NCBI GenBank assembly: GCA_947452455.1
Contig: CANGBX010000009.1
Coordinates: forward strand, 62,001 to 126,000
DNA: 64,000 nt
Direction of reading: 5' to 3'
Source of the DNA: Beijerinckiaceae bacterium
GTDB lineage: Bacteria; Pseudomonadota; Alphaproteobacteria; Rhizobiales; Beijerinckiaceae
Position numbers and translations under genes: made by a program
Shown: piece after piece, positions 1 to 10,703 of the stretch
Numbering within the stretch: the first letter of the stretch is position 1
Layout of the letters: the number at the start of each line of letters is the position of its first letter
Notes under the pieces: model-generated
Seen by the model: the letters and a program-made list of their open reading frames with translations, nothing else
What the model was told of the DNA's origin: nothing
The model's database searches: none

Positions 1-1740
1 CGCCGGCACACGCGGGCTTTCCATAAAGCCAAAGTGCAATGTGACTTTGGTGAAATCTTCCGAGAGCTTCTCGATCTCATAGCGCTTGTCAGGCGAGACG
101 CGCGGCGTCTGCTCTGTATTCACGCTGACAATAAAGACGCGTTCGTGCAGCACTTTATTATGCTTGAGATTATGCATGAGTGCCGAGGGCGCGACCTCTG
201 CATCACTTGTGAGGAAGACAGCTGTACCGGAGACGCGCGTCGGTTTTGATTTTTCCAGCATGCGGATGAGATCGCGCATAGGAATGGAATCGCGATGCGT
301 CTTGGATGACAAAAAGCCCGAGCCGCGCAGCCAAGTCCACATGATCAAGACGACTATGCCGCCAACCAGAACCGGCACCCAGCCACCTTCAAACAGCTTC
401 AGAAGGTTGGCAGAGAAGAACACGCTTTCAATCACAAAAAACGTGCCCATCGTGGCAAAGGCACGCCACACCGGCCATTTCCACAAGCGCCAGAGCACGA
501 CGAAGGCGAGCATGGAATCGACGACCATCGAGGCCGTCACCGCAATGCCATAGGCGGACGCCAGTGCGCTGGAGGATTTGAACAAGGCGACCAAGAGCAA
601 CACGCCGATCAGCAATATATGATTGACGCGGGGAATGTAGATCTGGCCTTCCTGCTTGTCGGACGTGTGGTGAATTTCCAGACGCGGCAAGAGGCCAAGC
701 TGAATGGCTTGGCGCGCGAGCGAGAAAGCCCCGGTGATGGTCGCCTGGCTCGCGATGATCGTCGCAACAGTCGCCAAAATAACAAGTGGCAACAGCGCCC
801 AGTCAGGAGCCATCAGGAAGAAAGGATTGTCCATAGCTTCGGGGTTAGCCAGCAACAAAGCGCCTTGGCCAAGATAGTTCAGCACCAAGGCTGGAAGAAC
901 GAAAAAGGACCAAGCGATTTGAATGGGACGACGGCCAAAGTGACCCATATCGGCATAAAGCGCTTCCGCACCTGTCACCGCGAGAAAGACTGAACCCATC
1001 ACGACAAAGCTGAGCAGCCCGTGCGAGAAAAGGAAGGTCAGGCCATAGACCGGATTGAACGCAAGGAAAATGCGCGGGGCATCACCCAGATGCGATATGC
1101 CCATGGCCGCCAGTGAAAGAAACCAAAGCACCATGATCGGTCCAAAAAATCCGGCCACAGCTCCTGTTCCACGACTTTGCACCATGAACAGCGTGATGAG
1201 GATCACAAAGGTAATGGGCAGAATATAATGATCGAGCGCGGGTGCGACGAGTTTCAAACCTTCAACAGCTGAGAGCACCGAAATCGCCGGCGTGATGATG
1301 GCATCACCCGTGAAGAGCGAGGCGCCCAAAATCCCGAGGAACAAAACGCCGATGGAGCGGCGCCCGATTGCCGATTGCGCGAGCGCCATCAGCGCCAAAG
1401 TACCGCCTTCGCCGCGGTTGTCTGCGCGCATAACGAAGATGACATATTTAATCGTGACGATCAGAAACAAAGCCCAGATGAGCAGCGAGACAACGCCCAG
1501 CACATTCTCATCATGCGAACCCACACCTGCCGTATGGGCGAGCGATTCACGCAAAGCGTAAAGCGGGCTCGTGCCAATGTCGCCATAGACGACGCCGATC
1601 GAACCCAGTGTCAGCGAAGCAAGACTCCCGTGACCGTGGCCATGGCCGTGGGCATCATGATTATGGTCGTGATGATCGTGAGCATGGGCGTGGGGCTCGG
1701 ACTGATGCGAGCTGTGATCCGCCGACGGGCCGTTGGGCAT
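1..1740 (-). CDS. kup: Kup-family potassium uptake protein (C-terminus cut by window)
   Basis: This is an inner-membrane K+ uptake permease of the KUP/HAK/KT family, probably a K+/H+ symporter. The minus strand stays open for 580 codons to the window edge, so the last tens of residues are missing. The family hallmark [14 protein letters not shown] follows a first conserved segment near residue 50, and about twelve hydrophobic segments follow before a soluble C-terminal region. An AAGGAAG ribosome site precedes ATG 1740. Unusual is the N-terminus: residues 9-37 hold 13 histidines alternating with Asp, Gly and Ala, ahead of the conserved core. The neighbour hrpB is divergent. Confidence 0.93.
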   Translation of the reverse strand, partial: MPNGPSADHSSHQSEPHAHAHDHHDHNHDAHGHGHGHGSLASLTLGSIGVVYGDIGTSPLYALRESLAHTAGVGSHDENVLGVVSLLIWALFLIVTIKYVIFVMRADNRGEGGTLALMALAQSAIGRRSIGVLFLGILGASLFTGDAIITPAISVLSAVEGLKLVAPALDHYILPITFVILITLFMVQSRGTGAVAGFFGPIMVLWFLSLAAMGISHLGDAPRIFLAFNPVYGLTFLFSHGLLSFVVMGSVFLAVTGAEALYADMGHFGRRPIQIAWSFFVLPALVLNYLGQGALLLANPEAMDNPFFLMAPDWALLPLVILATVATIIASQATITGAFSLARQAIQLGLLPRLEIHHTSDKQEGQIYIPRVNHILLIGVLLLVALFKSSSALASAYGIAVTASMVVDSMLAFVVLWRLWKWPVWRAFATMGTFFVIESVFFSANLLKLFEGGWVPVLVGGIVVLIMWTWLRGSGFLSSKTHRDSIPMRDLIRMLEKSKPTRVSGTAVFLTSDAEVAPSALMHNLKHNKVLHERVFIVSVNTEQTPRVSPDKRYEIEKLSEDFTKVTLHFGFMESPRVPA

Positions 1741-1913
1741 GGAATCTTCCTTAGAGGTCAATCCTCTGGTCGCCCTTTGTCTGGGCCGAGCGGCTATACT
1801 CCTTTCCGCAACGCGGGAGAAGAGGCTAGACCCGAGCTCCCGAAAGATTATTGCACCGCGGGAGGGAGACTGCCCCACCCCGCCGACTTGCCCCGAGGGA
1901 CGGTTTTTGAGAC

Positions 1914-4415
1914 ATGACCTTCATGGCCAATGCCCCGCCTGACTTCCCATTTGCCCTGCCCATTGATGCGGTGCTGGGAGAATTGCGCGCAAAATCAGGG
2001 TCCCATACCCGCCTTGTACTGGTCGCCCCTCCGGGTGCGGGCAAAACGACCCGCGTACCCTTGGTCCTGAAGGACGAGGCCTTTGCCGCAGGCGGCAAGA
2101 TTATTTTGCTGGAACCAAGACGGCTGGCCGCACGGGCCGCGGCTGAACGCATGGCATCCACACTCGGCGAAAATGTCGGAGAGACGGTGGGCCTGCGCGT
2201 ACGACTGCAATCGCGCATCTCCGCCAAGACGCGGATTGAAGTGGTGACGGAGGGCGTTTTCGCCCGGATGATTTTGGATGATCCGGAATTAAAGGGCGTC
2301 GCCGCCGTTCTGTTCGATGAATTTCACGAGCGCTCGCTTGATGCCGACCTTGGCCTTGCACTTGCGCTTGAAGCCCAAGCGGGTCTGCGCGAAGATTTGC
2401 GCATTCTTGTTATGTCGGCAACGCTCGATGGTGCGCGTGTCTCCAAACTCATGGGCGATTGTCCGGTGATTGTGAGCGAAGGTCGCGCTTTTCCGATTGA
2501 AACGCGCCATCTGCCACGCGAAGCACGTTCGCGCATTGAAGAGGATATGGTGCGCGCCATCCAGACGGCTTTGCGCGCAGAAACGGGCTCTATTCTCGCA
2601 TTTCTGCCCGGCCAAGGCGAAATCCGCCGCCTCGCGCAAATGCTCGACGGAAAAATACCAGACACTGCCGAATTGGCTCCGCTCTATGGTGCAATGGATC
2701 GCGCGGCACAGGATCGCGCCGTGCTGCCTGCTAAAAACGGCGTGCGGAAAATCGTGCTCGCGACATCCATCGCCGAAACATCGCTCACCATTGAAGGTGT
2801 GCGTGTGGTCATCGACAGCGGGCTGGCGCGCGTGCCGCGCTTCGAGCCTGATCTGGGATTGACACGGCTTGAAACCGTGCGCGTCTCGCGCGCAGCTGCT
2901 GATCAAAGACGTGGTCGTGCAGGGCGCACAGAACCCGGCGTTTGCTATCGACTGTGGGAAGAAGCAGCGACAGGCGCGCTGGAGGCTTTCTCTCAGCCGG
3001 AAATTCTCTCGGCAGATCTATCGAGCCTGTTGCTGGATCTGGCAGCTTGGGGCGTGCGTGAGCCCAACCAGCTCGCATGGCTTGATCCGCCCCCCGCGCC
3101 CGCGCTGAAAGAAGCCCGTCAATTGCTGGTTTCTCTTGATGCGCTGGATGAGACTGGCGCCATCACCCCGCAAGGGCAGGCCATTCGCGCATTGGCCTTG
3201 CCGCCGCGTCTCGCGCGCATGGTGATTGAAGCAGCCAAACAAGGCGAAGCGCGTTTGGCGGCTGATCTGGCTGCCGTGCTGGTGGAACGCGGGCTTGGTG
3301 GCGAGCGTATTGATTTGGCCGAGCGCGTGGAAAATTTCCGGCGTGATCGCGCGCAACGCGCCGAAGATGCAAGGCGCTTGGCACGCGGTTTTGCCGAAGA
3401 AGCCGCGCGACAAACCGGGCGCAAAGATCAAGACGGCGGCGAACTCTCTGATTGCGGACGCCTGATCGCCATTGCTTATCCCGACCGCATTGCCAAAGCG
3501 CGCGGGCGTGATGGCGAATTTCTCATGGTCAATGGCCGCGCGGGCGCAATGGAAGGCCATGAGCGTCTTGCGCGCGAGCCATTTCTCGCCATTGCAGAAA
3601 TCTCTGGTCGCGCAGGCGCCGCGCGTATTCTGGCGGGCGCTGCACTCGGTGCCGAAGATGTTGAACACATCGCAGGCGCACAGATCATCGAGCGCGATGA
3701 AGTCACTTTCGACAAGCCAAGCATGAGCCTGCGCCGCAGGCGCGCGCGCAAACTTGGCGCGATTGCTCTGGCTGAACAAATCTTGGCCGTTGAAGCCGAT
3801 GCGCAGGCCGCAGCAGCCCTCGCGCAAGGGGCAGCTGCCATCGGCATCGACAAATTGCCTTGGACCAAAACGCAAAAACAATGGCGCGACCGCGTGATGT
3901 TTTTGCGCCGCGCGGAAGGGGACGAATGGCCCGATCTCTCCGACGAAGCCTTGGCGCAAAATGCGCAAGATTGGCTCGCGCCCTTCATCGAAGGGCGCAC
4001 ATCACTCAATGCCATCACGGCTGGTGATCTCGATAGCGCGCTCGCAGCGCTTCTGCCGTGGGACATGACGCGCAAACTCGATGCGGAAGCGCCTACACAT
4101 TTTACCGCCCCCACGGGCTCGCATGTGGCCGTTGATTATGAAGCCGAAGGCGGGCCCGTGCTTGCCATCCGCGTGCAGGAACTCTTCGGCCTCTCGACGC
4201 ACCCTTCGCTGGCGGGCGGGCGCGTGCCACTGACCTTGCATCTGCTCTCGCCAGCCCATCGCCCGATCCAGATCACCAAAGACCTGCCCGGCTTCTGGAA
4301 AGGCTCATGGGCGGCAGTGAAAACAGAGATGAAGGGCCGCTATCCGCGCCACCCGTGGCCGGATGATCCCGCAAGCGCGGCGCCCACCACGCGGGCCAAG
4401 CCGCGCGGGACGTGA
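1914..4415 (+). CDS. hrpB: ATP-dependent RNA helicase HrpB
   Basis: This is an 833-residue DExH-box helicase of the HrpB family, an RNA helicase whose substrates are poorly defined. Walker A (APPGAGKTT) lies near residue 38-46, the DEFH box at 135-138, the SAT motif near 168, and a [12 protein letters not shown] motif VI near 333. The C-terminus carries the HrpB-specific region ending in [11 protein letters not shown] and GFWKGSW. Length matches the family. ATG 1914 or ATG 1923 could be the start, and neither has a strong ribosome site. A TATACT box at 1794-1799 may be its -10 element. It stands alone between kup and comM. Confidence 0.95.
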   Translation: MTFMANAPPDFPFALPIDAVLGELRAKSGSHTRLVLVAPPGAGKTTRVPLVLKDEAFAAGGKIILLEPRRLAARAAAERMASTLGENVGETVGLRVRLQSRISAKTRIEVVTEGVFARMILDDPELKGVAAVLFDEFHERSLDADLGLALALEAQAGLREDLRILVMSATLDGARVSKLMGDCPVIVSEGRAFPIETRHLPREARSRIEEDMVRAIQTALRAETGSILAFLPGQGEIRRLAQMLDGKIPDTAELAPLYGAMDRAAQDRAVLPAKNGVRKIVLATSIAETSLTIEGVRVVIDSGLARVPRFEPDLGLTRLETVRVSRAAADQRRGRAGRTEPGVCYRLWEEAATGALEAFSQPEILSADLSSLLLDLAAWGVREPNQLAWLDPPPAPALKEARQLLVSLDALDETGAITPQGQAIRALALPPRLARMVIEAAKQGEARLAADLAAVLVERGLGGERIDLAERVENFRRDRAQRAEDARRLARGFAEEAARQTGRKDQDGGELSDCGRLIAIAYPDRIAKARGRDGEFLMVNGRAGAMEGHERLAREPFLAIAEISGRAGAARILAGAALGAEDVEHIAGAQIIERDEVTFDKPSMSLRRRRARKLGAIALAEQILAVEADAQAAAALAQGAAAIGIDKLPWTKTQKQWRDRVMFLRRAEGDEWPDLSDEALAQNAQDWLAPFIEGRTSLNAITAGDLDSALAALLPWDMTRKLDAEAPTHFTAPTGSHVAVDYEAEGGPVLAIRVQELFGLSTHPSLAGGRVPLTLHLLSPAHRPIQITKDLPGFWKGSWAAVKTEMKGRYPRHPWPDDPASAAPTTRAKPRGT

Positions 4416-4512
4416 GCTCGCCCCTCTATGTTAATGTTCACCTAATGTTCTTGACGTAATCCGAAACATAAGCCAAGCTCACACCTGCCTTTGCGTGAGA
4501 TGGAGCGGGCTT

Positions 4513-6051
4513 ATGGTGGTCAGGGTCGCGACAATTGCCTTTGAGGGGATCGAGGCCCGCCCGGTGGATGTGCAGGTGCAGCTCATCCCCGGTCAGGTGG
4601 CTTTCATTGTCGTTGGGCTGGGCGACAAGGCGGTGGCGGAATCGCGCGAGCGTGTGCGCGGCGCTCTCATGGCATCAGGTCTTGCTATGCCCGCACGCCG
4701 CGTGATCATCAATCTCGCGCCGGCCGATATGCCGAAAGAAGGCAGCCATTTCGATTTGCCGATTGCGCTCGCCATTATGGCAGCCATGGGCGCGATCCCT
4801 GCGGATGCTCTGGCAGGCCATACCATTCTGGGCGAATTGGCGCTCGATGGGACGATTACGCCGGTGGCGGGCTGTCTGCCGGCAGCGGTTGCTGCCAATG
4901 CGCGCGGGCATGGTTTGATCTGCCCTGCCGCTTGCGGGCCGGAAGCAGCCTGGGCGTCATCCGATCTCGACATCATCGCGCCGCGTTCGCTCATCCAGCT
5001 CGCCAATCATTTCAAGGGCACGCAAGTGCTCTCGCGCCCCCTGCCAGCCATGCGCGCAAAGGGAGCGCCGCAGCCTGATCTCTCAGAAATCAAAGGACAA
5101 GAAAGCGCCAAACGCGCGCTCGAAATTGCCGCTGCTGGCGGACATCATCTCTTGATGAGCGGCCCGCCGGGTGCGGGCAAAAGCATGCTGGCCGCGCGGT
5201 TGCCTTCCATTTTACCACCACTGTCGCCGCGCGAATTGCTCGAAGTATCGATGATCCATTCGGTCGCCGGATTGCTGGCCGGTGGTGAGCTGACGGATCG
5301 CAGACCGTTTCGTGCGCCCCATCATTCAGCATCTATGGCAGCACTGACGGGCGGCGGTTTTTATGCGCGCCCCGGCGAAGTCTCGCTCGCCCATCATGGC
5401 GTATTGTTTCTCGATGAATTGCCGGAATTTTCCATGCAGGCGCTCGATTCCCTGCGCCAGCCCATCGAGTCCGGCGAAGTCAGCGTGTCACGCGCCAATG
5501 CGCGCGTCACTTACCCCGCGCGCTTTCAATTGATCGCGGCTATGAACCCCTGTCGTTGCGGGCACGCCACAGATCCGGGCTATGCCTGCCAGCGCCAGCC
5601 CAATACGCGCTGCATGGCGCAATATCAGGCGAAATTATCCGGGCCTTTGCTCGATCGTTTTGATCTGTCGATTGAAGTGCCGGCTGTTCATGCGACGGAT
5701 TTGCTTCTGCCACCACCCAGCGAGGGTTCACGCGAGGTGGCCGCACGCGTGGCGCGCGCCCGCGCCATCCAGCGCCAGCGCTTTCTCGATATCGGCTTGC
5801 CGGGCCTTGAAACCAATAGCGCAGCTTCAGCCGCTGTCGTCGAACAAATGGCGCGGCCTGACAAAGCAGGCACGGATCTCATCCGCGAGGCTGCAGACCG
5901 TATGCGGCTCACCGCGCGCGGCTTCCACCGCGTGCTGAAACTCGCCCGCACTTTGGCCGATCTCGACGAATCAGATTCCGTACGCCGCATTCATATTGCC
6001 GAAGCGCTCTCCTATCGCCGCCAATCAGCGGCAACCGCCGAAGCCGCGTAA
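4513..6051 (+). CDS. comM: YifB/ComM-family Mg-chelatase-like AAA+ ATPase
   Basis: This belongs to the YifB/ComM family. In Vibrio, ComM is a hexameric helicase that promotes branch migration in natural transformation, and the role here is inferred. The N-terminal Lon-protease-like fold (HFDLPIALAIMAA) is followed by Walker A GPPGAGKS near residue 217-224, Walker B FLDELPEF, and the family's cysteine cluster NPCRCGH...CQRQPNTRC. ATG 4513 is chosen over an in-frame GTG at 4495 because GGAGCGGG sits just upstream and family members begin near VVRVATIAFEG. It is 512 residues, the usual length. Confidence 0.93.
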   Translation: MVVRVATIAFEGIEARPVDVQVQLIPGQVAFIVVGLGDKAVAESRERVRGALMASGLAMPARRVIINLAPADMPKEGSHFDLPIALAIMAAMGAIPADALAGHTILGELALDGTITPVAGCLPAAVAANARGHGLICPAACGPEAAWASSDLDIIAPRSLIQLANHFKGTQVLSRPLPAMRAKGAPQPDLSEIKGQESAKRALEIAAAGGHHLLMSGPPGAGKSMLAARLPSILPPLSPRELLEVSMIHSVAGLLAGGELTDRRPFRAPHHSASMAALTGGGFYARPGEVSLAHHGVLFLDELPEFSMQALDSLRQPIESGEVSVSRANARVTYPARFQLIAAMNPCRCGHATDPGYACQRQPNTRCMAQYQAKLSGPLLDRFDLSIEVPAVHATDLLLPPPSEGSREVAARVARARAIQRQRFLDIGLPGLETNSAASAAVVEQMARPDKAGTDLIREAADRMRLTARGFHRVLKLARTLADLDESDSVRRIHIAEALSYRRQSAATAEAA

Positions 6052-6146
6052 AATCAAGTGAATCAGACAGACTCTCGCCGTCCATTTAAGTGTCATAAAA
6101 GCGTCGAGAAACTGTGTTGATTGGGCCTCATCAGGGGAACAGATAC

Positions 6147-7064
6147 ATGGCAATGGCATTCATCGGCGCACCAACAGGCATGATCCGCATGGCCTTCCAG
6201 GCGAGTATCCGCGCTCTGCCCAAGCCAATGCCACGCGCCGTGCGCGACCATGGCAATCTTGACCCGTCTCTGGGCCGCATGGGCTCGCTTGAAGCCCGCC
6301 TCGCCATCACCAAGAAAGACATCCGCCGCGCGCAAAAATTGCGCTACCGCGTCTTTTTTGAAGAGGGCGGCGCGATTGCCGATACCCGCTCGGCTCTGTC
6401 ACGTCGCGACATTTGCCCCTTCGACCGCATTTGCGACCATATGCTCGTCATCGACCATGATGCGCGCAGTAAATTCGGCCGCAAAAAACCGAAAGTTGTC
6501 GGCACCTATCGCTTGCTGCGCCAGGACATGGCCGAAAAACACGGTGGCTTTTACAGCGCGCAGGAATTCGACATAGCGCCGCTGCTCGCACAGCACGCCG
6601 GCACGCGCTTTCTAGAGCTCGGCCGCTCTTGCGTGCTGCCCGAATATCGCTCCAAGCGCACGATTGAACTGCTCTGGCGCGGCATTGCCAGCTATATGCA
6701 GCATTATCGCATCGGCGCGATGATTGGTTGCGCTTCGTTTGAGGGCACCAATCCGCTGGCTCATGCCTTGCCGCTCTCCTTCCTGCATCACCATGCAACA
6801 AGCGAAGGCGATTGGGCGGCTCAGGCCCTGCCCGAGCGTTTCGTGAAGATGGATATGATTTCCAAAGAGGCGATTGAACTGCGCCGCGCTTTGGATGCGC
6901 TGCCGACTCTGATCCGCGGCTATTTGCGGGTGGGTGCCAAATTTGGCGCAGGCGCTGTGATTGATCGCCAATTCGGCACAGTCGATGTGCTGGTTGTTCT
7001 GCCCGTATCGGCCATTGATGCGAAATATCTGGAACATTTCTCGCCGACGCAACGCGCGGCCTGA
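6147..7064 (+). CDS. olsB: L-ornithine N-alpha-acyltransferase (OlsB-like, GNAT fold)
   Basis: This is probably OlsB, which transfers a 3-hydroxyacyl chain from acyl-ACP to ornithine in the first step of ornithine-lipid synthesis. The segment around IRRAQKLRYRVFFEE and SRRDICPFDRICDHMLV, then TRFLELGRSCVLPEYR, is typical of the rhizobial OlsB acyltransferase domain. It is 305 residues. ATG 6147 is preferred because AGGGGA lies 8 bases upstream; upstream GTG/TTG codons lack such a site. Its stop abuts the stop of the convergent epimerase gene with no gap. Ornithine lipids commonly replace phospholipids under phosphate limitation, but no Pho box is evident. Confidence 0.85.
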   Translation: MAMAFIGAPTGMIRMAFQASIRALPKPMPRAVRDHGNLDPSLGRMGSLEARLAITKKDIRRAQKLRYRVFFEEGGAIADTRSALSRRDICPFDRICDHMLVIDHDARSKFGRKKPKVVGTYRLLRQDMAEKHGGFYSAQEFDIAPLLAQHAGTRFLELGRSCVLPEYRSKRTIELLWRGIASYMQHYRIGAMIGCASFEGTNPLAHALPLSFLHHHATSEGDWAAQALPERFVKMDMISKEAIELRRALDALPTLIRGYLRVGAKFGAGAVIDRQFGTVDVLVVLPVSAIDAKYLEHFSPTQRAA

Positions 7065-7910
7065 TTAACGGCCCTCGCCCTGCGCCAATAAAGCCTGCAA
7101 ACCCTCGCGATACGTCGGGTGGGCGAATTCAAAACCCAATTCGCTTTTGATGCGGGCATTGGAAACGCGTTTGTTCTCGCCATAGAAAGAGCGCGCCATC
7201 GGCGTCATCTCTGTCGTGGCGAAATCGCGCTCCGGTGGCGGCGCCATGCCCAATAATGTCGCCGCATATTCGACCACATCTTGCGGCGGGGCGGGCTCAT
7301 CATCCGTCACATTGTAAATGCGGCCCGGCTGGCCGCGCGCGATGCAGGCGGCAATGGCATCGGCAATATCAGCCACGTGAATCCGGTTGAAGACTTGGCC
7401 CGGCTTGATGATGCGCCGCGCCGTGCCCTCGCGCAGATTGGCGAGCGCATTGCGCTGTGGACCATAGATTCCAGACAGCCGCAGAATATCAAGCTCCGCG
7501 CCCATATCGGCGGCACATTCTGTCCATGCCTGTTCGGCGCTCAGGCGCGCATGCGAGCGCTCGGCCACAGGCACGCAAGGCGTGTCTTCATCCACCCAGC
7601 CACCTTGATGATCACCATAAACGCCGACCGTCGAGAGATAGATGATGCGCTGGACTGGCGCGCTCTCCAAGGCTTCGCTGTAAAGGCGCAAGACCGGATC
7701 GCTTTGTGCATCAGGGGGCGCAGAGACAAGAATGATATCGGCTTGCGCGAGCGCCTCTTCTGCGGCCGTGAAAAGAACGGGTGTCACGCCATCCATCTGC
7801 GCGAATTTATCGGCACTGCGCGTCGTGGCATGGATGGTCGAAAAAATATCGCCATAGCGCGCCACAAAAGCATGCGAAGAATAGCCGTAGCCAAAAATCA
7901 GAAGATTCAT
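7065..7910 (-). CDS. NAD(P)-binding SDR/epimerase-family protein (YeeZ-like)
   Basis: This is an extended-type NAD(P)-dependent epimerase/dehydratase homologue of about 281 residues and unknown substrate. The N-terminus MNLLIFGYGYSS gives a Rossmann dinucleotide motif. It is followed by YLSTVGVYGD, a variant of the active-site region, and RLSGIYGPQR. The start ATG 7910 forms an ATGA overlap with the stop of queG, so the two are probably translationally coupled. It resembles YeeZ-type sugar-nucleotide-epimerase-like proteins found near queuosine or repair genes; no specific reaction can be assigned. Confidence 0.85.
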   Translation of the reverse strand: MNLLIFGYGYSSHAFVARYGDIFSTIHATTRSADKFAQMDGVTPVLFTAAEEALAQADIILVSAPPDAQSDPVLRLYSEALESAPVQRIIYLSTVGVYGDHQGGWVDEDTPCVPVAERSHARLSAEQAWTECAADMGAELDILRLSGIYGPQRNALANLREGTARRIIKPGQVFNRIHVADIADAIAACIARGQPGRIYNVTDDEPAPPQDVVEYAATLLGMAPPPERDFATTEMTPMARSFYGENKRVSNARIKSELGFEFAHPTYREGLQALLAQGEGR

Positions 7911-9043
7911 CTCATGGCTCCCAAGGCCTGCCATTCTGCGACAACGTCAGCATCTGTTTCGCCTGCATGTTCTTGCGCCAGCGCGACAATGTCATCTGGC
8001 TCAAACAATTGCTCCGCAGCCCAAACCGCCATGGCCCGCACTTGAGGATCGGCAAAGCGCAAATTCTCAACCACATGCGGGCGCAGGCGCACATCACCCG
8101 AATTGCCAATCGCAATCATCAGATTGCGACGAAAGCGCGCCAAGCCGATACGCTTGATCGGCGAGCCTGAAAAATACGCGCGGAAAGCAGCATCATCAAG
8201 ACGTGCCAGCGCATCAAGATCGGGTGCCAGCAAATCTTCCCGCGCCTGCAATTTCGCTTCACGCGCGACTTGCGCATATTTGTTCCACGGGCAGGCGGCC
8301 AAACAATCATCGCAGCCATAAATGCGATTGCCCATTTTCGTCCGGAACTCGCGATCAATGGGCCCGTGATGTTCAATCGTCAGATAAGAAATGCAGCGGC
8401 GCGCATCGAGTTTGTAGGGCGAGGTAAAAGCCTCTGTCGGGCAAGCCTCCAGACAGGCCGAGCACGAACCGCAATGATCGATCTCCGGCGCGTCGGCTGG
8501 CAGATCCATATTCAAAAAGATCGAACCCAAGAAAAGCCAGGAGCCGAATTCGCGCGAGACAAGATTGGTGTGCTTGCCCTGCCAGCCAAGTCCGGCGGCG
8601 GCGGCCAAAGGCTTTTCCATCACGGGCGCTGTATCGACGAAAACTTTCATCTCGAGCGCCGGTTCTTTTTTCGCTTCACCCGCAATCCACGAGGCCAGCA
8701 TTTTCAAACGGCCTTTGACGAGATCATGATAATCGCGATGGCGCGCATAGACGGAGATCGCGCCTTTGTCTTTGTGCGCCAGCACATCGCGCGGATCAGC
8801 ATCGGGGCCGTAATTCATGCCAAGCATGACGATGGAGCGCACATCCGACCAGAGCACACGCGGATCAGAGCGGCGCTCCTTGGTCTCTTCCATCCAGCCC
8901 ATGGAGCCATGCGCACCTTGGCCTAGCCATTCGGTCAGGCGTTGTGGCGCATCGGGAATAGCGTCGGGCTTGACGATGCGCAGCGCATCGAAGCCGAGTT
9001 CATCGGCACGCGCGCGCAGTCGGGTGAGAAAATCCGCGTTCAG
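7907..9043 (-). CDS. queG: Epoxyqueuosine reductase QueG, probable CTG start
   Basis: QueG reduces epoxyqueuosine to queuosine in tRNA, using cobalamin and two [4Fe-4S] clusters. The two cluster motifs are visible as CGSCSACLEACP and CDDCLAACPWN. A HEAT-like tail ends the protein. The start is unusual. ATG 9169 would overlap the upstream GST gene by 130 bases. Alignment to the usual N-terminus (about 15 residues before the ELGFD segment) points instead to CTG 9043-9041, which overlaps the GST stop as CTGA. The Shine-Dalgarno match is weak. Function is secure; the start is inference. Confidence 0.9.
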   Translation of the reverse strand: MNADFLTRLRARADELGFDALRIVKPDAIPDAPQRLTEWLGQGAHGSMGWMEETKERRSDPRVLWSDVRSIVMLGMNYGPDADPRDVLAHKDKGAISVYARHRDYHDLVKGRLKMLASWIAGEAKKEPALEMKVFVDTAPVMEKPLAAAAGLGWQGKHTNLVSREFGSWLFLGSIFLNMDLPADAPEIDHCGSCSACLEACPTEAFTSPYKLDARRCISYLTIEHHGPIDREFRTKMGNRIYGCDDCLAACPWNKYAQVAREAKLQAREDLLAPDLDALARLDDAAFRAYFSGSPIKRIGLARFRRNLMIAIGNSGDVRLRPHVVENLRFADPQVRAMAVWAAEQLFEPDDIVALAQEHAGETDADVVAEWQALGAMR

Positions 9044-9735
9044 AAATCGAGATCCGCATATTCCGGAGACGGCGTGATCCCCGGCAGACGGTCGCTCAGA
9101 ATCGCGCGAAACGACGGGCGGGATTTCACCCGCGCGTACCAATGTTTCGCTGCTTCGTCCTCGCCCCATGGCACGTCGCCCAGGAAATCAACGCTGGAGA
9201 GATGCGCAGCCGCCGCGAGATCGGCATAAGTCATGCGATCTCCCGCGAGCCAGTTGCGCGACTGCACCAGCCAGCCAATGTAGCGCAGATGATAGCGGAT
9301 ATTGTGGCGCGCGGCACGGACCAATTCCATATCCGGCGCACCGCCACCCTGATCGGAGCGCATCTGGCGCTTGAAGACTTTCTCCTGCACCAGCCATTGC
9401 GTGACTTCGGCGAAGAATTTGGTGTTGAACCATTCGAGAAGGCGGCGCACTTCCACGCGCCCTGCCGGATCTTCCGGCATCAGGCGGCGCGCACCCAGCG
9501 CCAGCCCGCGCGTCTCATCCAGATATTCGGCAATGACATTGGGGCCGACGATGGCCGAAACCATCTGGCCTTCAGTCAGAACGGGGGTCGTATTGGCGGG
9601 GTTCAGAACGAGAAAGTCCTGGCGGCGCTCAAAGGTACGCTCCTCGATCATCTCGGGTTCCATCCCATATTCGTCCATCACGATGCGGATGAAACGCGAA
9701 TGCGGACAGAAAGGATGATAATAAAGCTGCGCCAT
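9040..9735 (-). CDS. Glutathione S-transferase family protein
   Basis: This is a cytosolic-type GST of 231 residues. The thioredoxin-fold N-terminus reads MAQLYYHPFCPHSRFIRI, with FCPHS at the usual glutathione-site position, then NPANTTPVL (the conserved cis-Pro region) and an alpha-helical C-terminal domain containing WLAGDRMTYADLAAAAHL. ATG 9735 matches the family start; longer upstream extension is non-conserved. It is directly upstream of queG on the same strand and overlaps it. Substrate is unknown. Confidence 0.9.
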   Translation of the reverse strand: MAQLYYHPFCPHSRFIRIVMDEYGMEPEMIEERTFERRQDFLVLNPANTTPVLTEGQMVSAIVGPNVIAEYLDETRGLALGARRLMPEDPAGRVEVRRLLEWFNTKFFAEVTQWLVQEKVFKRQMRSDQGGGAPDMELVRAARHNIRYHLRYIGWLVQSRNWLAGDRMTYADLAAAAHLSSVDFLGDVPWGEDEAAKHWYARVKSRPSFRAILSDRLPGITPSPEYADLDF

Positions 9736-9896
9736 GACGCTCTGCACCGACCCCGAACACGCCTTGGACGAACAGCCAAGGTAGATTGATTTCTGCACTC
9801 CGTATAAAAGCAGAGTGTGAGGCTCACAACCCGAATCGTGAACCATGTGCGCGAGCGCCGCATGTGTTCCACCCGTTGCAGGTTAAGGAGTGGTTA

Positions 9897-10700
9897 ATGT
9901 CGCTGATGGATGCGCTGAAAGCCCTGCTTCTGGGTGGCATTGAAGGGCTCACCGAATTTCTTCCCGTTTCGTCAACGGGGCATCTTCTGCTTGTCGGCCA
10001 TTTCTTGGGCTTTGAATCCAAGGGCAAGAGTTTTGAGGTTTTGGTGCAGCTCGGCGCCATTCTCGCCATTCTCTATGCCTATGCGCACAAGATCATCGCG
10101 ATCATTCTCGGTCTCAAAGACGATCCGCAAGCGCGCCGTTTCGTCATCGCTGTTTTGCTCGCCTTCATCCCCGCAGCCGTAATTGGCGCGGGCGCTCATA
10201 GCATCATCAAAAGCGTGCTCTTCAACCCGCTCATCGTGTGCACCATGTTGATTGCAGGCGGTCTCGTGCTCCTCGCAGTCGATGATCTTGCCCCCGAGCC
10301 GACCTTCGATGATGCGATGGATATGCCGCTGAAGACCGCACTTCTGGTCGGCTTCTTTCAGTGCCTGGCCATGGTGCCGGGTGTCTCGCGCTCGGGGGCT
10401 ACCATTGTCTCGGCCATGTTCTTGGGCGCGTCCAAACGCGCGGCTGCCGAATTTTCTTTCTTCCTCGCCATGCCGACCATGGCAGGGGCTTTCGCTTATG
10501 ATCTTTTTAAAAATTACAAGCTGCTCGAATTCAATGATGTGATGCTGATCATTATTGGCTTCATCGCGGCCTTTGTCTCAGGCCTTTTTGTCGTGCGCGG
10601 CTTTTTGCAATTTGTCTCGCGACACGGCTTTGCCTTCTTCGCCTGGTGGCGCATTGTTGTGGGCTCAGCCGGATTGATTGCGCTGTTTGTCGTGAAATAA
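9897..10700 (+). CDS. uppP: Undecaprenyl-diphosphate phosphatase UppP (BacA)
   Basis: This integral membrane enzyme removes a phosphate from undecaprenyl pyrophosphate, recycling the lipid carrier for peptidoglycan and other envelope polymers. Two catalytic motifs are plain: [17 protein letters not shown] near the N-terminus and [10 protein letters not shown] in the middle. It has several hydrophobic segments and is 267 residues long, as usual. ATG 9897 follows a strong TTAAGGAG ribosome site. The convergent small gene downstream ends only 3 bases away. Confidence 0.96.
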   Translation: MSLMDALKALLLGGIEGLTEFLPVSSTGHLLLVGHFLGFESKGKSFEVLVQLGAILAILYAYAHKIIAIILGLKDDPQARRFVIAVLLAFIPAAVIGAGAHSIIKSVLFNPLIVCTMLIAGGLVLLAVDDLAPEPTFDDAMDMPLKTALLVGFFQCLAMVPGVSRSGATIVSAMFLGASKRAAAEFSFFLAMPTMAGAFAYDLFKNYKLLEFNDVMLIIIGFIAAFVSGLFVVRGFLQFVSRHGFAFFAWWRIVVGSAGLIALFVVK

Positions 10701-10703
10701 AAA

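Noticed and set aside
86-1917. Several plus-strand open frames of 89-180 codons at the start of the window.
   Set aside because: They lie opposite the continuous kup frame on the minus strand and have low-complexity, non-protein-like composition.
3018-3968. A 316-codon minus-strand frame inside hrpB.
   Set aside because: It is the mirror of a GC-rich coding strand; hrpB motifs are unbroken across it and the product resembles no protein.
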